Below, in pieces: positions 46,243 to 58,271 of a stretch of 64,000 nt of DNA. The stretch is from contig NC_092092.1 in the NCBI RefSeq assembly GCF_045679555.1, forward strand, positions 20,010,469 through 20,074,468, in the 5' to 3' direction. Positions within the stretch are counted from its first letter, which is position 1. Every line of letters starts with the position of its first letter. The notes under the pieces are model-generated. The model saw only the letters and a list, made by a program, of their open reading frames with translations. It did no database searches and was not told where the DNA came from. This DNA is from Salvelinus alpinus. Its lineage: Eukaryota > Chordata > Actinopteri > Salmoniformes > Salmonidae. Both the position numbers and the translations under genes were made by a program.

Positions 46243-47455
46243 TGACATTTACATTTAAGTCATTTAGCAGACGCTCTTATCCAGAGCGACTTACAAATTG
46301 GTGCATTCACCTTATGATATCCAGTGGAACAACCACTTTACAATAGTGCATCTAACTCTTTTAAGGGGGGGGGGGGGTTAGAAGGATTACTTTATCCTAT
46401 CCTAGGTATTCCTTAAAGAGGTGGGGTTTCAGGTGTCTCCGGAAGGTGGTGATTGACTCCGCTGACCTGGCGTCGTGAGGGAGTTTGTTCCACCATTGGG
46501 GTGCCAGAGCAGCGAACAGTTTTGACTGGGCTGAGCGGGAACTGTACTTCCTCAGAGGTAGGGAGGCGAGCAGGCCAGAGGTGGATGAACGCAGTGCCCT
46601 TGTTTGGGTGTAGGGCCTGATCAGAGCCTGAAGGTACGGAGGTGCCGTTCCCCTCACAGCTCCGTAGGCAAGCACCATGGTCTTGTAGCGGATGCGAGCT
46701 TCAACTGGAAGCCAGTGGAGAGAACGGAGGAGCGGGGTGACGTGAGAGAACTTGGGAAAGTTGAACACCAGACGGGCTGCGGCGTTCTGGATGAGTTGTA
46801 GGGGTTTAATGGCACAGGCAGGGAGCCCAGCCAACAGCGAGTTGCAGTAATCCAGACGGGAGATGACAAGTGCCTGGATTAGGACCTGCGCCGCTTCCTG
46901 CGTGAGGCAGGGTCGTACTCTGCGAATGTTGTAGAGCATGAACCTACAGGAACGGGTCACCGCCTTGATGTTAGTTGAGAACGACAGGGTGTTGTCCAGG
47001 ATCACGCCAAGGTTCTTAGCACTCTGGGAGGAGGACACAATGGAGTTGTCAACCGTGATGGCGAGATCATGGAACGGGCAGTCCTTCCCCGGGAGGAAGA
47101 GCAGCTCCGTCTTGCCGAGGTTCAGCTTGAGGTGGTGATCCGTCATCCACACTGATATGTCTGCCAGACATGCAGAGATGCGATTCACCACCTGGTTATC
47201 AGAGGGGGGAAAGGAGAAGATTAATTGTGTGTCGTCTGCATAGCAATGATAGGAGAGACCATGTGAGGATATGACAGAGCCAAGTGACTTGGTGTATAGC
47301 GAGAATAGGAGAGGGCCTAGAACAGAGCCCTGGGGGACACCAGTGGTGAGAGCACGTGGTGCGGAGACAGATTCTCGCCACGCCACCTGGTAGGAGCGAC
47401 CTGTCAGGTAGGACGCAATCCAAGCGTGGGCCGCGCCGGAGATGCCCACTTTAGA
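46243..47455 (-). mobile_element. 5'-truncated LINE with intact RT C-terminal ORF, inserted in another LINE
   Basis: The minus strand ends in the GATAAGAGCGTCTGCTAAAT tail (46243-46290) and a 13-base G run (46365-46377 on plus), with the coding part above it. The 5' truncation is at about 47455. The tail is the same as on the SINE at 38968. Flanking halves of the interrupted LINE are at 45797-46240 and 47456-47600. Confidence 0.88.
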
Positions 47456-47527
47456 GATGTATAGTTCCCACATCACACAGACCCACAAAGAATTGAAAAG
47501 CAAATCAAACATTTGATGAACTCCCAT
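46397..47527 (-). CDS. LINE reverse transcriptase, C-terminal half, uninterrupted (376 codons)
   Basis: RNA-dependent DNA polymerase of a CR1/L2/Rex-like non-LTR retrotransposon. Visible RT motifs: TTGVPQGSVLGPLLFSLY (motif B) and YHCYADDTQLIF with the catalytic DD (motif C), then SVWMTDHHLKLNLGKTELLF and the C-terminal domain with ISRLDYCNSLLAGLP, LQLIQNAAARLV, LRSLHWLPVEARIRYK and LFKEYLG before the stop. The first ~25 codons come from the interrupted host LINE, and RT motif A and the endonuclease are missing. The frame has no stop or shift, so the insertion is relatively young, but the 5' truncation makes it non-autonomous. Confidence 0.92.
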   Translation of the reverse strand: MGVHQMFDLLFNSLWVCVMWELYISKVGISGAAHAWIASYLTGRSYQVAWRESVSAPRALTTGVPQGSVLGPLLFSLYTKSLGSVISSHGLSYHCYADDTQLIFSFPPSDNQVVNRISACLADISVWMTDHHLKLNLGKTELLFLPGKDCPFHDLAITVDNSIVSSSQSAKNLGVILDNTLSFSTNIKAVTRSCRFMLYNIRRVRPCLTQEAAQVLIQALVISRLDYCNSLLAGLPACAIKPLQLIQNAAARLVFNFPKFSHVTPLLRSLHWLPVEARIRYKTMVLAYGAVRGTAPPYLQALIRPYTQTRALRSSTSGLLASLPLRKYSSRSAQSKLFAALAPQWWNKLPHDARSAESITTFRRHLKPHLFKEYLG

Positions 47528-47600
47528 ATTTGCAAAATACCGCAGTGTTCATTCACAGCCGCAGTGCAATATTTACTGTCAAATTCAAATATTTTTGTTG
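47456..47600 (+). mobile_element. Interrupted LINE 3' end, right part
   Basis: ACACAGACCCACAAAGAATT, AAAGCAAATCAAACATTTGA and TGAACTCCCATATTTGC continue the element broken at 46240. Its 3' limit is not clear; AT-rich sequence follows to about 47740. Confidence 0.55.
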
Positions 47601-47933
47601 ATGTTTTGTCTTCTCACTCTTATTTATTTATTATAATTTTTTTCACTTGTTGTAAACACGTTTCCCATGCCAATAATGCCCCATTTGAATTGAAAAAAGG
47701 GTTTCATTGTAAAAATCCTGACGTATCCCTTTAACAAGAATGACATTTTATCACAGTGTGATAGACTTTGACCCATAATGAAGAAAGGTTAGGATATACC
47801 TCTTCAGAACTGTGGTATTGGTGTGCATAGGGGATTGTCTCTTATCTGGTGCCGTCTAATTGAGGCCATTCGGATTAGCAGAATTTGACATGTCTGTTAT
47901 TAATAGACGGGAATGGTTAACTAATAATAAGAT

Positions 47934-47957
47934 ATGCCATTTATCCAAAGTGACTTA
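47934..47957 (-). mobile_element. SINE tail, left remnant (SINE split by a Tc1)
   Basis: ATGCCATTTATCCAAAGTGA followed by CTTA is the complement of the tail of the tRNA-derived SINE that resumes at 49547. The Tc1 at 47958-49544 inserted into its TA. Confidence 0.75.
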
Positions 47958-49544
<1,587 letters not shown>

Positions 49545-49546
49545 TA

Positions 49547-49650
49547 CGCATGCGTACGTACATTTTACATATGGGTGGTCCTGAGAATGAAACCCACTAC
49601 CCTGGCATTACAAACGCCATGCTCTACCAACTGAGCTACAAAGGACCACG
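49547..49650 (-). mobile_element. tRNA-derived SINE head (split by the Tc1 at 47958-49544)
   Basis: The minus strand reads GTCCTTTGTAGCTCAGTTGG (A box), a GCGTTTGTAATGCC anticodon arm with TGT (Thr-like) and TAGTGGGTTTCATTCTCAGG (B box). Its tail continues left of the Tc1. Not a functional tRNA: the arms are mispaired and a SINE tail is present. Confidence 0.8.
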
Positions 49651-50985
49651 CCGTAAACTAACTTCTCTCACTCCTATTCTTCTATTGGCTCCAGTGTGCT
49701 AAGGTGCTGCAGTCAACACCCTTTATACCCAATTAACACTGAAGTTGCGAAGACAATCTACTGGTGGTCCAACATTAACGATGTGTGCAGCAACTAGGCC
49801 TATCTGAACCATCTGGACTGTCGTAGTGTGTGGGGTTTGAGATAGTGTTTTCCAATTGTAAAGCCATTTGCCTGTAGGAACAAAAACTGACGAGTTTCTT
49901 GCAAACTACGGTACCAGTGACCTCTGGTTGTGGCCTGACATTAGTCAGTCTAGAAAAGGTCTGCGTGATTTGACAATGACCTTAAATGTGCTGTTGTCCT
50001 CTGTGTGGTTGGTTGGATAATTTGTTTTCCCATGTTTATAGCACAATGGAAGAAAAAGATGCCAGTGGGAGGATTACAAACACAATCGCATTAAGTCACA
50101 GATGTCTGCTTTTGATGGACAGACGGACAGAAGCAACACTTTGAACTTTGCTAACTGTGTTGCATTAAAAAGTTAAACAATGAATTCCTGTCATTCAACC
50201 CAGGCTGTATGATTTTAAAGGAAGTGAAATATGAGCAAAAAACACCTTTTTGCTGTGGTTCTTTCTTTTTGAAGTCGCCCTAATTCAGTTCTATTCATCA
50301 TGACCGTCTATCCTTCATCTTGTCCTCTCTGTGCATTGTCCCTGTGGGGTTAGTAAGGTGCGTCTCCTCTGTCCATCTCTGCTGGCTTCTGATTTCTCCA
50401 ACTGAACCAGCCGCCTTGGCTGTTTCTGCTGCCCCTATCAACCCATCAAAGCTCGTGTCTGTCTGCTGATATGATCTGGCCTTTGTTTGGAGGTGACTGC
50501 TTTTAATGACTGCAGCTGCACACATTTTTCATCTCCTGACACACAGGAGGAGGTAGCCGTACACACACACACCCTGAGCAACGCTTCCGTTGTCTTGGTT
50601 ACATGACATCAGAGTGCAGTAATCAAATAAACGTGGCTGCTCTGAATTTGGGTTGCAAATGTATTACCGCTCTCTTCTCTTCAGGCAGAAGTGTGCCCCT
50701 CCACTCTTTAGGCCCCCAATCACAAAACAACAGTTGGTGCCCCTATCCCAACGGGGAGTTGTAAAACAGGAGGTTGGGTATGTGCACTTTTCTGAAAGCG
50801 TTACTCTCTGATCCGGTCTAATTAAGACGAGTGTGACTTTACTGTGTGTTCAGACTTTAGGAGTGTGTTTAATTAAGCATGTTTGTAGTTTTGCATGTCT
50901 GATTTCTGAGAGTGGGGAGGTCGGAGGCGGGAAGATGTGTGGGACTTTAGGCCCCATATAGAGGGCGAGTAATGGCGTCTTTTTG
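49651..50985. other. No gene recognised
   Basis: Unique-looking DNA. MEEKDASGRITNTIALSHRC after an AG at 50044 was considered as an exon but has no downstream donor or homology. Confidence 0.4.
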
Positions 50986-50989
50986 TAGG

Positions 50990-51360
50990 CACTAACTCCG
51001 CCATGGTTCATTGGACAAACGCCTATGGGGAAAAGCGTTTTTGGTTGAACACCGAAAATAAGGTCTGTGGTAAACACAGGCTTAAGAGAGCAGCTAATGT
51101 CACTTTTTTTGTGAATTTTGAAGCATTTATGTCATAATAAAGGTATTGTTAACTGACTGCTATTATCTCATAGAACAACATGTATAAGATCTCCTAAGCC
51201 TGTTTTAACCCCTGACCATATTTTTGGTATTTATTCCAAAAACCCTGTTCTTTCACCATTCATTTTTTCCATAGGGATTTCTGAATGAGCCAGAGGTAAC
51301 TTATTTCTGGATTTTAGGACTACAAGCGGGCGAGCTCTGTTGAAATGATGCTAAAGTGTG
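50990..51360. repeat. Probable dispersed repeat
   Basis: GACAAACGCCTATGGGGAAA, AGCGTTTTTGGTTGAACACC and GCGGGCGAGCTCTGTTGAAA are phrases I associate with an unclassified salmonid repeat. No terminal repeats could be delimited. The ORF at 51345-51560 is not supported. Confidence 0.35.
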
Positions 51361-51934
51361 ACCGTTGGAGGGTGGGAGAGAGAGACTCCTGCTTGAATAA
51401 ACCGGCTGGGTTTAAAGGAGATCGTAGTGTGACGACGCAGAACATAGTCAGCTTGGCTGACATTGATCAGGGTTTGGGCGGAGGGGGGGGGGGTGACCAC
51501 TGGGGCAGTGCTACTGTGGTTTTAAGGCTTTTGTATGGTACAGTAAAACAGAATTCATAATGCTCTTAGTCCTATGTTCAAAGAATGCACAACAACACAT
51601 TGGTGTCAAGTTATTACATTGTAATGTCAAGAAAAGCTGATGAGACGATGGTTATGAAAAAAGTATTGTCATTGTCAATATTTGTCTATTCAATCAATCA
51701 TTGCTGACATTCTCCACACAAATTAAATACTTTTTTCTGTTTTAAAAGAGCACAAGCATTTACATTTGTTTCAATAGTTGCCTAGTGCTGCTCTTTTCGA
51801 CATGATTCTGCAACATCTCTCCTCTGCCACGAATCTGTGTTAGCTGGCTGAAGTCTAAACCACATGACCCCTAAGAGAGAGATGGAAGGCATTCACACCT
51901 ACCTCCCCTCACACACACAGCTCATGTTTTACTA

Positions 51935-52100
51935 TCCTTGTGGAGACCTAACCCTGTATTTCCATTCAAAATTCCATCCCCTAACCCCCAATTTTAACCC
52001 CTAATTATAACCTCCAACTTAACCCCTAATTATAACCTTCAACCTAACCCCTAATTATAACCCCTATGCCTAAAATAGCATTTTTCCTTGTGGGGACTGG
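51935..52100. repeat. Telomere-like degenerate repeat (AACCCCTAATTATAA)n between CCTTGTGG boxes
   Basis: TACTATCCTTGTGGAGAC at 51931-51948 and TTTTTCCTTGTGGGGACTGG at 52080-52099 flank about seven AACCCCTAAYT-type units. This resembles a dispersed fish minisatellite of CCTAA character. It is not a telomere: the units are diverged and internal. Confidence 0.65.
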
Positions 52101-52104
52101 CGAA

Positions 52105-52300
52105 ATGTCCTCACTTGTCCGACTCTTCCTTCGTTATTTGCTTTATTACCGGTAATGTGTTGGGCAGACCGCACCACCCTCTGGAGAGCCCTGCAGTTGC
52201 GGGTGGTCCAGTTGCCGTACCAGGCGGTGATACAGCCCGACAGGATGCTCTCAATTGTGCATCTGTAAAAATTTGTCAGGGTCTTAAGGGCCAAGCTGAA
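52105..52300 (-). mobile_element. LINE RT C-terminal fragment
   Basis: Minus-strand frame 52070-52294 encodes LTNFYRCTIESILSGCITAW and NCRALQRVVRSAQHITGN, the C-terminal domain of a fish non-LTR retrotransposon. About 190 bp retained; both sides truncated. Confidence 0.8.
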
Positions 52301-52512
52301 TTTCAGCTCTCTGTGTCTCTATCTGTCTCTGTCTGATTATCTCTTTGTCTCTCTCGCTTTGTCCTCTTTCCTGGTCTTCCTCTATATAGGCCTATGTTAG
52401 GCTATCTGTGTCACTCCCTCCACTAATCTAAGTCGGTGAGCTAAAGGACACTGTTTATCGTCACAACCTGATATTAGCTGTCGGACTCATATGACTGGTA
52501 GTCAGGTGACTT

Positions 52513-52740
52513 GGCCTCCCGAGTGGCGCAGTGGTGTAAGGCACTGCATCTCAGTGCTAGAGGCGTCACTACAGACTCTGGTTTGATCCCGGGCTGTATT
52601 ACAACCGGCCGTGATCGGGAGTCCCATAGGGCGGCGCACAATTGGCCCAGAGTCGTCCGGGTTAGGGGAGGGTTTGGCTGGGGTAGGCCGTCATTGTAAA
52701 TAAGAATTTGTTCTTAACTGACTTGCCTAGTTAAATGAAA
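52513..52740 (+). mobile_element. tRNA-derived SINE (CCCGAGTGGCGCAG head) with HpaI-type tail, complete
   Basis: GCCTCCCGAGTGGCGCAGTG (A box), GACTCTGGTTTGATCCCGGG (B box), GGGCGGCGCACAATTGGCCC body, then AGGCCGTCATTGTAAATAAG, TTCTTAACTGACTTGCCTAG and TTAAATGAAAA. The tail is shared with the HpaI SINE but the head is different, so two unrelated tRNA heads use one tail. Confidence 0.88.
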
Positions 52741-54685
52741 ACAGGAAACATTGCAGCTGCTGTGTGTGTTGTGGTGCTCATCACTCATCGCTGTTCTTTG
52801 ACATCTTTTTGTTTTCATCCTCAACTCTGTTTGGTTTCAACGGTTTTGTATTTCCCCATATGTCTGCTATGTGGGCATTGTTTTGTCTGACAGTGCATGT
52901 TGTGGAAATGGGTACATTCAGCTGACGCATGCAGCCACACACACAGCCAGATAACCCTTCTGTGAGACAGCTAATCTCCCTCAAGTAGGGAACTCCACTC
53001 CTTACACTGGTCAAGCACACAGTCCCATAGAGGTGTCTGTCTGTGAGTTGGTGTGTCTCTGTAAATTAACTTCCTCACCAGGCCCGAAGGGTTTCCCCCT
53101 TGCTCAGTTCTCTGTTTAGAATACTGTGGGGGTTGCCAAATGTCGCCAGAGCAAAAACAACTGCTCCTTTATATGAGGAGAATGCCAAGCCGAATCTAAC
53201 TTATTTTTCTCAACTCAACTCTCGTTTGCTTTGACCTCTACCACAGATTAGACCCACATGTATATCTCGGTGTCAGAGGAGTTTAAAACCTCATTGAAAG
53301 GTCTATCAGAGGCCTCTGAAAAAATTATTATCTCATTAGGTTAGTGTCTTTCTGTCCTTTCTCATCAGTGGAGATACCTGTGTTTACTACAGACAGACAG
53401 ACAAGGCACCCACACACACTTAATAAAAACCCATATAAACCAGTTTCACCAATAAAGTAAGACGCAAACTTGTTGAAACATATATCTTACTCCTTGTTCC
53501 GATATCAGACAGACCAGGTTGTAAAGTAACCCCCACTGTAACAAGTATCAGTTGTAATCTAACCAACCTTAGTCGTTATATATGCGTAAGCATCGTGACA
53601 CACCTTTGTGTATCTATTACAGAGGTGTTACAGGTTTGAGTCAGTGGTTTCGGTGCAGGAGCGAGGGAGGGATGGTGTGTGTGCCTTTATCCACCTCTAT
53701 TAACTTCAAAATGGCATGTTGTTTAGATATCAATGCAATATTTGAATTGTGGTGTGGAGCCATTGAAAATTGTTGTTCGTAAGGTAGGGTCTCATGCTTT
53801 TACTGCACTCTCAAAGAATGACATCTGGGCTGATCTCTCTCTCCCAGTCAGTCACTGTAGCCTAGCCACCTCTTTGTGATGGAGGTTTGAGGAGAATGGG
53901 GCTAGACTGCTGGCCTCAGCACTTTAAGCGACGCGTGTATTGATCCCTCCACATCAGCCTCTCTTCTCATGCCTCGCTCTGCCACCATCACCACCTAGAA
54001 TACAATCACTTCCCTTTACAGCTAGGCCCTGCTGCCACGGCAACCACACTGCAGATCAGGAGATAGGCATCTGGTATGTGGTCTCTCTCTCCTCTTCTGT
54101 TCTTCATGACCTGCTCTGTTTTACTAAGGCATTGAAGTTGCACTGAAACAGTGACAGGCTATATGGACTTGTCTAATAAGAACCGTTTGTTTTTAGTTTT
54201 TTCCTTTGGGAAAAGTTTCAAACATTTTGTTACTGTGTGCCTGACCTAATGAACTTAACCCTGAGCTGGTGTAGTCTGTCATCTCTACCCACTATTGCAA
54301 TCCTTCTGTACACAGGGAGAACTGCCCGAAGAGACGTCATTGATTAAGTCACCACTAACCTAATGCCTCCATATGGTGTTTTGTGTCTTCAAATCAGTGC
54401 ATTAGAAGGATAAAAGAGATCAGTTTGCAAGGGAAAATAGCCTAATATGTGCTTCGGTACCTGTCGTGTTTTGTCTGTTACCACAATCATGTCATGAATT
54501 TGAATGGATGGCGGGCTGGCCCGACGGAGAGGCGGGTTGTTTTAACTTGCAGATGAGCCGATGGGCCACCACCCGGGCCGGTGCTGCTCCGGTAGTGATT
54601 GCTTAGCATTGCGCTAACAGTCAACAGGCTAATCTCTCTCATTAGCTCTCTCTCCACTCCTCCACCCCTCCACTCACAAACACAA
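52741..54685. other. No gene recognised
   Basis: Unique-looking DNA with short CT-rich stretches. No splice-flanked conserved frame was seen. Confidence 0.4.
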
Positions 54686-54689
54686 GTGG

Positions 54690-54860
54690 CCCATTAACCA
54701 GCTAGCACATCCCTCGCTCGCCTTGCCGCCTCTCGCTTTGATGCCTTTTTGATAAGAGCAAGGATAATGACGATAATCATAACAGCGATGATAATTCACT
54801 ATCCAGCGCAGCGGCAACGTGCTAATCGCCTAAAAGCACTTCCTGTGTGCTCCTCAGATG
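54690..54860. promoter_or_regulatory. Candidate conserved non-coding element
   Basis: Non-repetitive, with motif-dense sequence: TTTTTGATAAGAGCAAGG and TAATGACGATAATCATAACA with several GATA cores (GATAAG, GATAAT) and TAAT homeodomain cores close together. No ORF and no repeat match that I recognise. Conservation cannot be tested here, so this is a low-confidence inference. Confidence 0.25.
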
Positions 54861-55144
54861 GATGCTCGTCTGCTTTTTTTTTTTTTTTTACACACTCACA
54901 TTTTAACACACACACACTCTGTTGATATTTAAATGTGCGTGGCTGGTGGAGTGTGTGATCTAAAGGATGCTGGGCCGGTGGTGGTGCTGCAGAGAGGTGG
55001 CGGGGGGGTTGGTGTTGAGGGAAGGAGAGTCTTTGTGTGTGTCGGTTGGTGATTAACCTCGACTAGCATGTTTGTTGCCCCAGACCTGCACAACAATAAA
55101 CAGAGCAGAACATGGTTTTAATGGTTAAATAGTAGCTGCAGATA

Positions 55145-56500
55145 CAGTGCATTCAGACCCCTTGAGTATTCAGACCCCTTGACATTTTGTTACGTTACAG
55201 ACTTATTCTAAAACGTATTACATTTTTCTTTTTTCATCATCAATCTACACAATACCCCATAGAGCACACCTGTATTTGGGGAGTTTCTCACATTCTTCTC
55301 TGCAGATCCTCTCAAGCTCTGTCAGGTTGGATGGGGAGTGTCGCTGCACAGCTATTTTCAGGTCTCTCCAGAGCTGTTTGATCGGGTTCAAATTCGGGCT
55401 CTGGCTGGGCCACTCGAGGACATTCAGAACCTTGTCACGAAGCCACTCCTGCGTTGTCTTGGCTGTGTGCTTAGGGTCGTTGTCCTTTTGGAAGGTGAAC
55501 CTTTGCCCCGTTTTCATCAAAGATCTCTCTGTACTTTGCTCTGTTCATCTTTCCCTCGATATTGACTAGTCTCCCAGTCCCTGCTGCTGAAAACTTCCCC
55601 ACAGCATGATGCTGCCACCACCATGCTTCACCGTGCCAAAGAGTACAATCTTGGTTTCATAAGACCAGATAATCTTGTTATGGTCTGAGAGTCTTTTATT
55701 TTCCTTTTGGCAAACTCCAAGCAGGCTGTCCATGTGTGTTTTACTGAGGAGTGGCTTCTGTCTGGCCACTCTACCATAAAGGCCTGATTGGTGGAGTGCT
55801 GCAAAGATGGTTGTTCTTCTGGAAGGTTCTACCATCTCCACAGAGGAACTCTAGAGCTCTGTCAGAGTGACCAACGGGTTCTTGTTCACCTCCCTGACCA
55901 AGGCCCTTCTCCCCCGATTACTCAGTTTGGCCTGGGGGGCAAGCTCTAGGAAGAGTCTTGGTGGTTCCAAACTTCTTCCATTTTAAAAATGATGGAAGCC
56001 ACTGTGTTATTTGGGGACCTTCAATGCTGCAGAAATGTTTTGGTACCCTTCCTTAGATCTGTGCCTCTAAACAATCCTGTCTTGGGGCTCTACAGACAAT
56101 TCCTTCGACCTCATGGCCTTGTTTTTGCTCTGACATCCAATGTCAACTGTGGAACCTTATATAGACAGGTGTGTGTCTTTCCAAATCATGTTCAATCAAA
56201 TGAATTGATCACAGCTGGACTCCAATCAAGATGTAGAAACATCTCAAGGATGATCAGTGGAAACAGGATTCACCTGAGCTCAATTTTCAGTCTCATAGCA
56301 AAGGGCCTGAATACTTATGTAAATAAGTTATTTCTGTTTTATTTTTTGGCAAAGAAATTATAAACCTGTTTTCGCTTTGTTATTATGGGGTATTGTGTGT
56401 AGATTGAGGCAAAACAAATATTTAATCAATTTTAGAATAAGGCTGTAACATAACAAAATGTGGAAAAGTCAAGGGGTCTGAATACTTTCTGAATGCACCG
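55145..56500 (-). mobile_element. Tc1-like element, CAGTGCATTCGGAAAGTATT family, degenerate
   Basis: 1356 bp. Left end CAGTGCATTCAGACCCCTTG after TA (55143-55144), with a tandem repeat of CATTCAGACCCCTTGA. Right end ACTTTCTGAATGCACCG (last TA mutated to TT). Minus-strand frames: 55566-55841 (GRVARQKPLLSKTHMDSLLG, IIWSYETKIVLFG and [10 protein letters not shown]) and 55245-55520 (FTFQKDNDPKHTAKTTQEWL, NLNPIKQLWRDLK). The usual first-Asp position reads SYET and the third acidic position is Lys (NPIKQLW), so it is catalytically dead. Confidence 0.9.
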
Positions 56501-56726
56501 TTTATGCCAGCCAAGTGTACTGTAAGAAGTGCAATAGATAAGGTAAGTTTGTTGGTCAGAGAGGGAAGGAAGGAAGGGAAGCTACCTGGTTGCCTGCACT
56601 AGGACACACCCACACTGTTGCTACACCAAACATTACCTCTCTGCCATACCTGTTTGAACACAAACTAGCCTTCACACAAAGCTTTCTTTGCTACACTTTA
56701 ACATGTGCTTTAAGAAGCCCATGTAG

Positions 56727-56935
56727 GGCGGACGGTAGCCTATCGGTTAGGAGTTGGACCATTAACCAAAAGGTGAAAAATCTGTGTGCCCTTGAGATCT
56801 TAACCGTAATTGTTCCAGGGTGGCCATTGATCATGCCTGACCCTGGCCGTGACCCCACTCTCTAAAGGTGTCTAAAGGGGAGTTGGGATATGCAAAAAAA
56901 CATATTTCCAATTCACACATGCTTATGTATTATAT
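56727..56935 (+). mobile_element. tRNA-Lys-type SINE (same type as 33447-33635)
   Basis: GGACGGTAGCCTATCGGTTA (A box region), an AACCAAAAGG remnant, GTGTGCCCTTGAGATCTTAA, then GGTGGCCATTGATCATGCCT and CTGGCCGTGACCCCACTCTC. A degraded B box and a deletion are seen at about 56770. Confidence 0.7.
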
Positions 56936-57353
56936 AACTATAGAATTAGAATAATCATTCTATTTCCATGATTCCAACAGTTCACCCAAGTGTTTTGCTC
57001 TAAATCGCATGTCAATCGCAATTGAAACATTTGGTAAAAAAATAATGCCTAGATTGTTTGTTTGCCCATATTGTGCAGCCCTATGTGGCAGTGTGGAAAT
57101 TACCTCAAATGAGTGCAGGAAATGCAGACATTGCTGAAAATACAGAAAAATATTTTGGGTTGAATTTAATAGTGTAAAACATTCAGAATGAAGAAAGACC
57201 CATTTGAAATAATTTAGAATGTATGTGTTGCCACCCTAGGGTCATGCACTACTCATGAAGCATATTGAGAACTTATATTATTCAAAAACATCAAATACTG
57301 TCTCAAAATGTTAATACCGTGATATGATAGTTTGGCCATATCGCCCAGCCCTA

Positions 57354-57516
57354 TGTAAACGAAAAGGTTGCAAGATCGAATCCCCGAGCTGACAAGGTAA
57401 AAATCTGTCGTTCTGCCCCTGAACAAGACAGTTAACCCACTGTTCCTAGGCCGTCATTGAAAATAAGAATTTGTTCTTAACTGCCTTGCCTAGTTAAATA
57501 AATGTAAAATAAAAAA
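57354..57516 (+). mobile_element. HpaI SINE, 5' truncated
   Basis: AAGGTTGCAAGATCGAATCC (B box), CCCGAGCTGACAAGGTAAAA, GTTAAC at 57431-57436, then AGGCCGTCATTGAAAATAAG, TTCTTAACTGCCTTGCCTAG and an A-rich end. The A-box part is missing. Confidence 0.9.
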
Positions 57517-58270
57517 TGTACGTGTGTGAAATAGGAGAAATATAAGCACCCGCCAAATAATGATCATTATTATGTGATGCCAATGTCTCATACGCACTTA
57601 GAAACCAGACAAACACGCACCTACACAGTGGTTATTGAGCTTGGATCAACATTATAGGATAGTTGTAGACGAATATAACAAGTGGCATAAATGCAGACAA
57701 TTGTGATTGGTTCCTACAAGCCCTATACAATACATATCGGCAGAACTCAGGCTAGAGCAGTTTGTCCTCTAGTATAAAGTGCTGCCTGTTACTACAGGTA
57801 TGTTTGTGTTGTATTAAAGATGCAGTCCGGTATCTTAAGCACTTATACATTTGTAACATATTTATAGAGAGAAGAAATTGGGGACCAAATTTTCAGGAAC
57901 CTGTTTTGGCTCGTGAGCACTACTTTCAAAACTACCGACTAAAATAATAGAAACGTTTTGGAGCATGACTTTAAGAGGTGTGGCACCACTCCAGAGGCGA
58001 CAGACCTGTCGGTCTGGTTTTATATGTTTTCTCCCTCATTCAGACCAGGGGTTGCACCCAGCCTCCCATGTGGAAATACGGGGGATGTATTTGTGTTGTG
58101 GTTCTGTATGTGGAGCTCATTCTCTTTAACACAAACGGGCAGTTCTCTCACTGTCTGACATGTCTGATTGCTCTACTTTACTCTGAGTTATGATTCATCT
58201 TCATCCTCCGCTAGCCTGCTACTGGAGATCTGACTTATTTATTTATTTACTGTTTCTATGCCTCTTTGCT
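57517..58270. other. No gene recognised
   Basis: Unique-looking DNA leading into the homopyrimidine tract. 57795-57960 has an ATGCAGTCCGGTATCTTAAG phrase that may belong to a dispersed repeat. Confidence 0.35.
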
Positions 58271-58271
58271 G

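Noticed and set aside
46604..47138. Plus-strand ORFs opposite the LINE reverse transcriptase
   Set aside because: Shadows of the 376-codon minus-strand frame that carries the RT motifs.
51345..51560. 71-codon ORF after an AG acceptor-like site
   Set aside because: No homology, no donor, and a poly-G run inside; the flanks look like a dispersed repeat.
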